This document shows, piece by piece, positions 1-6,028 of a stretch of 26,618 nt of DNA; the stretch's first letter is position 1; each line of letters starts with the position of its first letter. The notes beneath the pieces are model-generated. The model did not search any database. It saw nothing but the letters and a program-made list of their open reading frames with translations, and was not told the origin of the DNA. Location: assembly GCA_051880335.1 (NCBI GenBank), contig JBJENT010000276.1, forward strand, positions 1 through 26,618, given 5' to 3'. The translations under genes were made by a program, and so were the position numbers. Source of the stretch: 1XD8-76 sp051880335. GTDB lineage: Bacteria; Bacillota; Clostridia; Lachnospirales; Lachnospiraceae.

Positions 1-433
1 AGATATAAAATGAAAAATGAATTCCGGATACCGGAGGTTTTTTCAGGAACATGATCCGTATTGTATTTCTGATCACACCAATACCTGCTGCCAGTACCAT
101 AGAGCTGATATAAATGAAAATGGAAATTTTGATCGGAAGAAACATTCCGATGAAAAGAAGGAGCTTACAATCACCTGCTCCCAGACCGCCTATTTGATAA
201 ACAGGCCACAATAGAAAAAAGAAAAGAACAGATCTTACTATGATTTCCGGTATATACCACCAATCCTGTCTGTAGACTACAAGAAATATACTAAACAGAA
301 TTTCCATAAATCCACCAATGAACAAAAGACGGTTCGGGATTCGACTTTCCCGTTTGTCAAAATAACAGGCAATTCCTGTAAAAACCAGAAGCACACACAA
401 CACACCCCAGTCAAAGGTATCCCGTAAAACCAT
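1..433 (-). CDS. Prepilin peptidase (A24 family), 3'-truncated by window edge
   Basis: The frame is open from an ATG at 433 to the left edge, so the C-terminus is outside the window. It is a short, hydrophobic membrane protein without the N-terminal methylase domain of longer PilD enzymes. Two aspartates characteristic of A24 aspartic peptidases are visible: D26 in YFDKRESRIPN and D88 in the GxGD motif GLGAGDCKLL, separated by membrane segments. Such enzymes cut the leader peptide of type IV pilin-like or competence pseudopilin precursors in the cytoplasmic membrane. No pilin gene is visible here, so the substrate is unknown. The ribosome binding site is weak: a GGGGTGAAAG element lies about 25 bases upstream, where it fits a short out-of-frame start better, so the start is not certain. 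Confidence 0.8.
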   Translation of the reverse strand, partial: MVLRDTFDWGVLCVLLVFTGIACYFDKRESRIPNRLLFIGGFMEILFSIFLVVYRQDWWYIPEIIVRSVLFFFLLWPVYQIGGLGAGDCKLLLFIGMFLPIKISIFIYISSMVLAAGIGVIRNTIRIMFLKKPPVSGIHFSFYI

Positions 434-749
434 ATTATCTTTTAAGATATCAAAACAAATCTTTCACCCCTTTTCCATATCATTTAGGCAGTTTCAATTT
501 TTTCAATGGATTTTTTAAGGTTCTCCCAAAGAAGTATATCCCGGAAGAATCAGATGGAAGGATTATGGAAGGATTTCCGAACCGGAGAAAGAATTCCCAA
601 ATCATCAGAACGGTCCTGCCAAAAAAGAGTTGTCCCCGCGACCGAATCTTTCAGAATCGAAAGGATGTCGCTTGAAGTAATTTGAATTATATGCACCCGT
701 TCTTTTTTTGTCCATACCTTTTTTGAAAACTTTTTATTTTTGTGAAAAA
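434..749. other. Intergenic stretch with one hairpin, no convincing gene
   Basis: This stretch separates bofA from the prepilin peptidase. It holds an imperfect hairpin at about 639-670 (CGAC...GTCG closing an inner CTTTC/GAAAG stem). It also holds a possible 36-codon minus-strand frame at 605-715 starting MDKKRTGAYNSNYF, whose ribosome binding site is poor. I recognise no known riboswitch or tRNA. Confidence 0.4.
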
Positions 750-1016
750 TTATATAAAATATAAAATTTCAATCACATAAAGCAGGAAAACCCCAGGAAA
801 TCCAAGAATTCCGGTTGTCAAAAAAGTGAGTGCATTACATTGTATAATAGAAAACAGCTGATTCATGCTTAAAAGCTGATTGATTCCATAGATGCAGATC
901 ATCCCTAAAATTCCCCGGAGAAAGAAATTGCCCACCATTTTTGCATTCCATTTTAAGATCAGAACCAGCAAAACAATTATTAAAATGAAACCTATCATCC
1001 AAGCATTTTTTTCCAT
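750..1016 (-). CDS. bofA: BofA-family protein (pro-sigmaK processing inhibitor family)
   Basis: This is an 88-residue membrane protein with two or three hydrophobic segments. The C-terminal pattern NALTFLTTGILGFPGVFLLY matches the most conserved part of BofA proteins (a GxPGxxLL motif after an asparagine-led hydrophobic stretch). In Bacillus subtilis BofA inhibits the SpoIVFB protease in the outer forespore membrane until engulfment is complete. Many Lachnospiraceae keep BofA homologues without clear evidence of the same checkpoint, so the role here is inferred. The ATG at 1016 is preceded by a good GGAGG at 1024-1028. The divergent neighbour is a YaaL/DUF2508 gene; yaaL and bofA are also neighbours in B. 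subtilis, which supports the call. Confidence 0.8.
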   Translation of the reverse strand: MEKNAWMIGFILIIVLLVLILKWNAKMVGNFFLRGILGMICIYGINQLLSMNQLFSIIQCNALTFLTTGILGFPGVFLLYVIEILYFI

Positions 1017-1036
1017 AAGCCGTCCTCCGTTATTTA

Positions 1037-1065
1037 TATGTATTACAAAATCTTTCCAAATATTA
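1037..1065 (-). promoter_or_regulatory. Candidate sigma-E-type promoter for bofA
   Basis: On the minus strand TAATATT (1059-1065) fits the -35 consensus KMATATT of B. subtilis sigma-E. Fourteen bases later AATACATA (1037-1044) matches six of eight positions of CATACAHT. A start near 1030 would leave a very short leader ahead of GGAGG. A sigma-A reading (TTTGGA, 16 bases, TATAAA) is also possible in the same stretch. Confidence 0.35.
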
Positions 1066-1098
1066 CCTGTATATCGAATAAACCTTTTTCCATTTGTC

Positions 1099-1104
1099 TA
1101 TAAT
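1099..1104 (+). promoter_or_regulatory. Probable -10 element for the DUF2508 gene
   Basis: A consensus TATAAT lies 45 bases before the preferred ATG at 1150. No good -35 hexamer is seen 16-18 bases upstream, so only the -10 is supported. Confidence 0.4.
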
Positions 1105-1149
1105 GTAATAGAAACCTTTTATTTATAGTTGAACCGGAGAATGATTTGT

Positions 1150-1413
1150 ATGAAATTACTATTCAGTCGCTCTACATATGATACGGATGAAGGAGATTCC
1201 CTCACAAAAAATGTCACTGCGGAGCAACGTCTGATAGAGGACCTTAAGAAAACAAGAATAGAATTGGAAATAGCCTATTCCGGATTTGATAACGTAACCG
1301 ATCCGGATCTGATTGATTGTTATATTTATAAAGTAAATGCGGTTTTGAAGCGATACAAATTTTTAACAGAAAAAGCGGCAGAACTGCATCTGCCGCCTGA
1401 AAAAATTCCGTAA
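1150..1413 (+). CDS. yaaL: DUF2508 (YaaL-like) protein
   Basis: The ATG at 1150 is preferred because CGGAGA sits at 1135-1140 with nine bases of spacing; an in-frame TTG at 1129 would add seven residues but lacks a site. The 87-residue product is soluble, charged and helical. Its core EDLKKTRIELEIAYSGFDNV followed by TDPDLIDCYIYKVNAVLKRY is the hallmark of the YaaL/DUF2508 family, whose members are 70-90 residues and lack a known function. In B. subtilis yaaL lies between recR and bofA. Here it faces away from bofA across a 130-base divergent region, so local order is kept but the orientation differs. Its last codons overlap a terminator hairpin serving the convergent flagellin operon. Confidence 0.85.
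   Translation: MKLLFSRSTYDTDEGDSLTKNVTAEQRLIEDLKKTRIELEIAYSGFDNVTDPDLIDCYIYKVNAVLKRYKFLTEKAAELHLPPEKIP
1370..1396 (-). terminator. Terminator of the flagellin-fliS transcript, inside the 3' end of yaaL
   Basis: GCGGCAGA (1375-1382) pairs perfectly with TCTGCCGC (1389-1396) around a six-base loop. On the minus strand the hairpin is followed by UUUUU (1370-1374), the right polarity for ending transcription that comes through fliS. The same bases encode AAELHLPP of the convergent DUF2508 protein. Confidence 0.75.
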
Positions 1414-1425
1414 TTTTCACTTTTT

Positions 1426-1899
1426 TTATGCAAGAAATCCTCTGTTATCGCCTTGCTCCAGACTTTCTACCAAAGAAGTCCTTCCGTAGGTAAGCCCGGC
1501 ATATACCTGCTGGGTATTTACCATGACGCTATCCCATGAACCTGTTTTCTCCAGTTGTATATAAGCATCTCTCAGCTGTTCCAACTGGCTCTGCACTTTC
1601 TCACATGCATTCAGGGAAAAACCTGTGATTGCCTGCGCCAGTTTACGGTGCATCTGTATGTACAGTCTGTAAAGTGCGGGAGCAGGTTCATATGAGAGGT
1701 TGAGGGAAGACTGCAATTCCCGTATGCAATCCTGCCCGTGGTGTATCGCAAGCACGAATTTCTCTCTGTCATCACTCTGTTTTGCTTCTGCTGCTTCCTC
1801 CAAATAAGTCAATGTGATCTCATACAATATAGTAATCATGGATATGGGATTTGCCTGAGTAATTCGAAGTGTAAATTCTTTTTTTAATTCATCAGTCAT
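1426..1899 (-). CDS. fliS: FliS-type flagellin export chaperone
   Basis: The start is the ATG at 1899 behind GGAGGGG, which overlaps the flagellin stop. An earlier in-frame start at 1947 would overlap flagellin and has no such site. The 157-residue, mostly helical product begins MTDELKKEFTLRITQANPIS and continues with MITILYEITLTYLEEA, close to the FliS pattern of an N-terminal segment, an LYD-like helix and a long four-helix bundle (IRELQSSLNL, LYRLYIQMHRKL). FliS binds the C-terminus of flagellin in the cytoplasm, prevents premature polymerisation and delivers it to the export apparatus. It is somewhat longer and more divergent than typical FliS (about 130 residues). Being immediately downstream of flagellin strongly supports the role. 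Confidence 0.8.
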   Translation of the reverse strand: MTDELKKEFTLRITQANPISMITILYEITLTYLEEAAEAKQSDDREKFVLAIHHGQDCIRELQSSLNLSYEPAPALYRLYIQMHRKLAQAITGFSLNACEKVQSQLEQLRDAYIQLEKTGSWDSVMVNTQQVYAGLTYGRTSLVESLEQGDNRGFLA

Positions 1900-1909
1900 A
1901 AATCCCCTC

Positions 1910-3043
1910 CTACTGCAACAGCTGGAGTACCTGGGATGGACGTTCATTTGCCTGGGAAAGTACAGAGGTACTTGCCTGGGTCAAAATCTGATAAGTAGAA
2001 TAAGAAGTATATTCTTCTGACATATCCACATCTGTGATACCGGAGAACGCTTCTGTCATATTTTCCTCTGTGATATCCAGCATGGTGGATGTGGATTCCA
2101 AACGATTCTGATAAGCACCCAGCTTACTGCGAATGGAAGAGACCTTTGCAATGGCATCTGAAATAGCATCTATCATCTGCAATGCGTTATCACTTGTAAG
2201 CACATCCTGCTGGCGAATACCCAGCCCCTTGGTTCCTACATCCGGAATACTCAGATCCAGAACCTGTCCTTCATTTGCACCGACCTGCAGTGTCATGGCA
2301 CCAAGTCCTGTAACATCTACCTCAAACGGAGCTCCGCTTCCAGTAGCATCCACATAATCTTTATAAATATCAAAGCTGATCTCAAACCCTTTACTTCCTG
2401 CTAATGTGATTCTGTTTTCAAGCACATTAGAGATAGTAGCTCCCTTTGCAATATCATTTTCGTTATCAGCCGTGTTTACCGTTATTTGATCAATAGGTGT
2501 TGTGATATTTCCATCTTCATCAAAAACAAGACCTTCAAAAGAAAACTTATAGATTCCTTTTTCAACATATTCCGAATAACTGCTTACCTTTACATTTATG
2601 TCGGTTGTATAGCCTTTCAGATCAAAAGAACCATTTAACAGCTTTTGTCCATTAAACTCTGTGGTTTCAGAAACTCTCTGGATTTCATCCTTCAGCTGCT
2701 GAACTTCTTCATCCATCATTGTTCGATCGGAATCAGACCAGGTTCCGTTCGCTGATTTTATTGCAAGCTCATTGATTCTCTGCAGCATATCGTGGATTTC
2801 ACCCATTGCTCCGTCTGCTGTTTCTATGATATTGATCCCGTCCGAGGTATTATCACCGGCCTGCTTTAACCCTTCAAGCTGTGCCTTCATTCTTCTGGAA
2901 AGTGCGTATCCGGAAGGATTATCTTTTGCACGGTTGATTTTCAGTCCGGTACTCAATCTTTCCGTAGATTTTGATACCGCACTGTCATTTTTGTTTAATG
3001 CATTTACAGCAACCATAGCAGTTGCATTATAGTTTATTCTCAT
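1910..3043 (-). CDS. Flagellin
   Basis: The 377-residue product has the classic flagellin layout. Residues 1-140 are the conserved N-terminal D0/D1 helices (MRINYNATAMVAVNALNKND, then RLSTGLKINRAKDNPSGYAL). Residues 145-280 are a variable, surface-exposed segment. Residues 285-377 are the conserved C-terminal D1/D0 region ending SQANERPSQVLQLLQ. It forms the flagellar filament after export. The LQRINELAIKSANG segment at 87-100 aligns with the TLR5-binding loop of Salmonella FliC but has N91 where FliC has R90. The ATG at 3043 follows AGGAAGGAAG. A sigma-28-like promoter and a hairpin leader precede it, fliS follows eleven bases downstream, and a terminator closes the pair. The symbol is left open because several flagellin genes (hag, fliC, fla) share this pattern. 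Confidence 0.96.
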   Translation of the reverse strand: MRINYNATAMVAVNALNKNDSAVSKSTERLSTGLKINRAKDNPSGYALSRRMKAQLEGLKQAGDNTSDGINIIETADGAMGEIHDMLQRINELAIKSANGTWSDSDRTMMDEEVQQLKDEIQRVSETTEFNGQKLLNGSFDLKGYTTDINVKVSSYSEYVEKGIYKFSFEGLVFDEDGNITTPIDQITVNTADNENDIAKGATISNVLENRITLAGSKGFEISFDIYKDYVDATGSGAPFEVDVTGLGAMTLQVGANEGQVLDLSIPDVGTKGLGIRQQDVLTSDNALQMIDAISDAIAKVSSIRSKLGAYQNRLESTSTMLDITEENMTEAFSGITDVDMSEEYTSYSTYQILTQASTSVLSQANERPSQVLQLLQ

Positions 3044-3060
3044 AGGAGACTTCCTTCCTG

Positions 3061-3078
3061 TTACAAATCCATTTGTAA
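3061..3078 (-). promoter_or_regulatory. Leader hairpin with GGA loop, candidate CsrA site
   Basis: The sequence TTACAAATCCATTTGTAA is a perfect inverted repeat. In the flagellin mRNA it folds as a seven-pair stem with a UGGA tetraloop. The next bases are CAGGAAGGAAG, the ribosome binding site, which contains two more GGA triplets. A GGA in a loop plus a GGA over the Shine-Dalgarno sequence is the arrangement by which CsrA represses hag translation in B. subtilis. CsrA and FliW genes are not in this window. Confidence 0.5.
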
Positions 3079-3102
3079 TATATTTAAGTTCCGTCTTATG
3101 AT

Positions 3103-5916
3103 CTATATATTTTTTCGGATACTTTGTATCAATATTTTAGCCATTTGGAAAAGTTCTCTCGAAGAAATATTTTTTTCTCCGGATACCGTAGTCTGTGCAG
3201 TCTTTGCTTTTTCTCCCTGGAAGATTTCAATCTCAGCATCTGACAGCTGTGTCATACTTTCGTTTTCTTTCAGATCCTGTCTGACTTTTTCCAGCAGCTC
3301 ACCTGTATCCCCGGACATGGATTCGCTATACAGGGCGACCCTTAAAGAGGTATCTTCCTTTTCTTCGAAAACAGCTTCCAGTCTTCCATATTTCTCGGTT
3401 TCCAAAGAAATCTCTGCTCTTGCGACATGTTCCTGATGGCGCACTGTAAGATGAAGCATGGCAACTTCTTCTTCCAGTCGTATGGGCAACTGGAAACAGG
3501 ACTCTTTTGCCAATGAAGTATTTAACCGAATCTGTTTCCATAGACTCTTCATTTCCCTGACATGAATCTGGGATGTCTGTGGCTGTATCAGCTGTTCCTG
3601 CAAAGCCTGTCCTGCTTTTTCTGCAAAAAGTTCATAGCCTTCTGCCAGACTGCCCTCATCAGTCATTGCTTCCATCAGCTCCTGCTCTGCGTTACGGATT
3701 TCCCCGTCTTCACCAAGATATTTTTTATAATATTCTGTTTCCTCATTTAGGACTCCTGTGGCAGCCGCAATATTGGACAAGGTTACCGGCTTGTGGAATT
3801 CCTGCAGAAAATCAATTTCCTGCGTACGGTTTCTGGCTGCCTGAATCTGATCCACAATGGATTTTCCAAGCCATTTACTGCTGACACCGCCGAAATCATC
3901 ATCCACCCGATAATCCATTTCTCCACGTTTACCGCTTCGCACAGCAGTGAGTAAATTTTCAAGGGTGGTCTCTGCTTCGTTTGCCATCAAAAATCCGGTT
4001 GCCTGGCCATCCGATTTTTCGACCTGATGTATCAGTCTGTAGATCCCCAGATAACTTTCTCTCTCTTCAGGCGTAATGTCTCCTTTTTGATCCAGCTGAT
4101 ATAAGAAGCGGCTATAGCTTTCCGCCTGCTCAGAAAAATCAGATTCCTGCTTTTCAAAATAAGTATTCAGTTCACGAATGTTGGTATGAAGCGGGTCCAG
4201 ACCGTCCCGGATCAGCTGCAGTACTCTGCCCGGTTTCATGCGTTCAAACAGGGTTTGCACTTCTGCGTCGGCATCCAATGCTTTCTGCAGATTTTCTTCT
4301 GTGATTTCCAGACTGTTGTAGCCCAGAATCCTTACTGCACGACGGTTTTCTTCGGAGGGTTCTTTTCCCATTCCGGTCAAAATTTCATCCACATTCCGAA
4401 ATGCCTTCCTGATGGAATCTCCCAGATCCACTCTGGGCATGGTCTGCATGGTTTCATAATCACGAAAGGCCTTGTCATATTCTATCTGGATGGCTTTTCC
4501 CTGCTCATGAAGGGCTTCCACCGTAAAGGGAATATCCCGTGTAACTACCTTCCCAATGGTATCTGCCGGCATCCAGGACATCTGGCGTATCTTCTCAGAA
4601 ACTTCTGCAGCTTCTGTGATACCCTGGGCTTGAAGCCTTTCTTCCATCTGTTTTAACTCTTCAACCAGTTTCTCAAGGGGCACTGTATCAATCTGATAAT
4701 CACTTCGAAGTAGTTTCAAGTTGGCTTCTACTGTCATATGCAACCTTATTTCCTCAAGCTGCCTTTTGGCTGTAATCAGCACCAGCTCCTTATCAGTTCC
4801 TTCCGAATCTTCCACTTCCTGATTCCATACATCTCGATCTGCCACTTTCTGATGCAAAGCTTCCTGATTTGACGCTTCCCAGTCTGACACCTTCTGATCC
4901 GGTGTTTCCTGACCGGACACTTCCAGATCCCGTGCATCCTGATCTAACAGTTCCTGATTTTTTTTCAGGTGACGGATATCCAGAGGCTCTTCTTTTTCGA
5001 TGGTTGTTTCAACCGCTTCCTCTGAAATCTCATATACATCCTGCTGTATGCGGATTGCCTTTTCATATATGGTTTCCGTCTCTGCCAGATTTGCTTTAAC
5101 AGGCTCCTTCCCATCAATCACCTGTTTTTGAACCATTTTTACCAGCTCTTCCTCCGGTATCTCTCTGGTAAAGGGATTGATCTGAAGATACAGATTTAAC
5201 TTCTCAGCTGTCAGAGGGATGTCATGCTGGACAAGAAATTCCGCACCGGCTCTGCTTTCTGCATTGACTTCAAACCCGGACGCAGCAATGATCTGTTCCA
5301 TCTGAACATACAGTGCTTCCTCCCACTTTTCCCGGTTTTCTCTTGGATAACTGCCCACCGAATATCTGGCTTTGAAAATATTTTCCGGTGTTGGCTCCAT
5401 ATCATTTTGGACCATATACGCAACCGCATCTTCTCCCAGAGGCTGACGCAAGGCTTCTGCATATCCGGAATTTCCCAGAATTTCTTCTAATGTGGTCTGA
5501 TCCAGTGTATCTGTGAATCCACTTATATCAGTACCGCCTTTTGCCAGCGACACTTTTATCTGATCCAAAATAGTCACTACGGTTTCCACGTCCAGATCGT
5601 TTACCTGATAACCTTCCTCCAGCATTTTTCCAAATTCTTCCGGAGAGGTATTATTTGACATGACTGTCATATACATTTGCTGTAAATCCGTATTCGTCAT
5701 GCCGGCTTTTTCAGACAACTCTTCCAGGGTTATCAGCTCTTCTTTCTCATAGGTGCCCTTTTGAGACAGAGCATTATCTTCTTTTCCCAGTTGTACCGAA
5801 ATACCGGAATTTCCCTTTGTAGACTTTGGAGCATACATTTGCTTATCTGTCTGCCCCACATAAGAGGTATTTGATTTTGTATAGGTTTCCTGAGATGCTT
5901 CAAAATATATCTTCAT
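3103..5916 (-). CDS. Large uncharacterised protein of flagellar region (DUF6240-like; possible FliK-like C-terminus)
   Basis: The ATG at 5916 (AAAGG upstream) gives 937 residues; a GTG at 5943 would add nine. There is no signal peptide or membrane segment. Several short motifs recur: NDMEPTPENIFKA, HDIPLTAEKLNLYL, RDIPFTVEALHEQG and SLEITEENLQKAL. Ten degenerate pentapeptides occupy residues 322-371. The middle is rich in charged, coiled-coil-like sequence. The region from about residue 830 (LPIRLEEEVAMLHLTVR, ARAEISLETEKYGRLEAVF, then TGELLEKVRQDLKE) resembles the strand-strand-helix order of the FliK hook-length C-terminal domain. From memory, Lachnospiraceae proteins of this kind carry the label DUF6240; this was not checked. 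The gene directly precedes flagellin. A motility role, perhaps as an export substrate or length-control protein, is inference. Confidence 0.6.
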   Translation of the reverse strand: MKIYFEASQETYTKSNTSYVGQTDKQMYAPKSTKGNSGISVQLGKEDNALSQKGTYEKEELITLEELSEKAGMTNTDLQQMYMTVMSNNTSPEEFGKMLEEGYQVNDLDVETVVTILDQIKVSLAKGGTDISGFTDTLDQTTLEEILGNSGYAEALRQPLGEDAVAYMVQNDMEPTPENIFKARYSVGSYPRENREKWEEALYVQMEQIIAASGFEVNAESRAGAEFLVQHDIPLTAEKLNLYLQINPFTREIPEEELVKMVQKQVIDGKEPVKANLAETETIYEKAIRIQQDVYEISEEAVETTIEKEEPLDIRHLKKNQELLDQDARDLEVSGQETPDQKVSDWEASNQEALHQKVADRDVWNQEVEDSEGTDKELVLITAKRQLEEIRLHMTVEANLKLLRSDYQIDTVPLEKLVEELKQMEERLQAQGITEAAEVSEKIRQMSWMPADTIGKVVTRDIPFTVEALHEQGKAIQIEYDKAFRDYETMQTMPRVDLGDSIRKAFRNVDEILTGMGKEPSEENRRAVRILGYNSLEITEENLQKALDADAEVQTLFERMKPGRVLQLIRDGLDPLHTNIRELNTYFEKQESDFSEQAESYSRFLYQLDQKGDITPEERESYLGIYRLIHQVEKSDGQATGFLMANEAETTLENLLTAVRSGKRGEMDYRVDDDFGGVSSKWLGKSIVDQIQAARNRTQEIDFLQEFHKPVTLSNIAAATGVLNEETEYYKKYLGEDGEIRNAEQELMEAMTDEGSLAEGYELFAEKAGQALQEQLIQPQTSQIHVREMKSLWKQIRLNTSLAKESCFQLPIRLEEEVAMLHLTVRHQEHVARAEISLETEKYGRLEAVFEEKEDTSLRVALYSESMSGDTGELLEKVRQDLKENESMTQLSDAEIEIFQGEKAKTAQTTVSGEKNISSRELFQMAKILIQSIRKNI
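3112..3139 (-). promoter_or_regulatory. Sigma-28 (SigD)-type promoter of flagellin
   Basis: On the minus strand TAAA (3136-3139) is followed after 16 bases by TCCGAAAA (3112-3119), matching six of eight bases of the GCCGATAA element of flagellar late promoters. It overlaps the last codons of the upstream large gene. The predicted start near 3105 gives a leader of about 60 bases. Confidence 0.65.
4804..4953 (-). repeat. 15-bp in-frame tandem repeat coding ten pentapeptides
   Basis: Ten consecutive five-residue units can be laid out, such as EVSGQ, ETPDQ, KVSDW, EASNQ, EALHQ and DVWNQ. They share the pattern acidic or lysine, small or aliphatic, any, D/N/G/H, Q or W/L. The DNA on the plus strand shows the same 15-base period, led by TTCCTGAT-like boxes. 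Length changes would keep the reading frame. Confidence 0.7.
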
Positions 5917-5973
5917 ATTCTGCCTTTCACTTATTCTCCACACATAGCAGAGACGAGATACGCCATAACAAGT

Positions 5974-6003
5974 AAAGAGTGGATAAAAAATTATCCACTC
6001 TTT
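5974..6003 (-). terminator. Strong hairpin after glgB
   Basis: AAAGAGTGGATAA (5974-5986) pairs perfectly over 13 bases with its complement at 5991-6003 across a four-base A-run. It lies 26 bases past the glgB stop and ahead of the large flagellar-region gene. The poly-U tail is weak on both strands, so efficiency is uncertain, and the preceding operon could read through. Confidence 0.6.
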
Positions 6004-6028
6004 ATTTCGACCGTTTATTTACTTTTCT

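Noticed and set aside
639..670. Riboswitch (for example c-di-GMP class) between bofA and prepilin peptidase
   Set aside because: Only one imperfect hairpin is present; the conserved core of the known class is missing.
605..715. 36-codon minus-strand frame between bofA and the prepilin peptidase
   Set aside because: The start has only AAGG directly against the ATG, the product resembles nothing known, and no terminator or promoter supports it; mentioned only as part of the gap.
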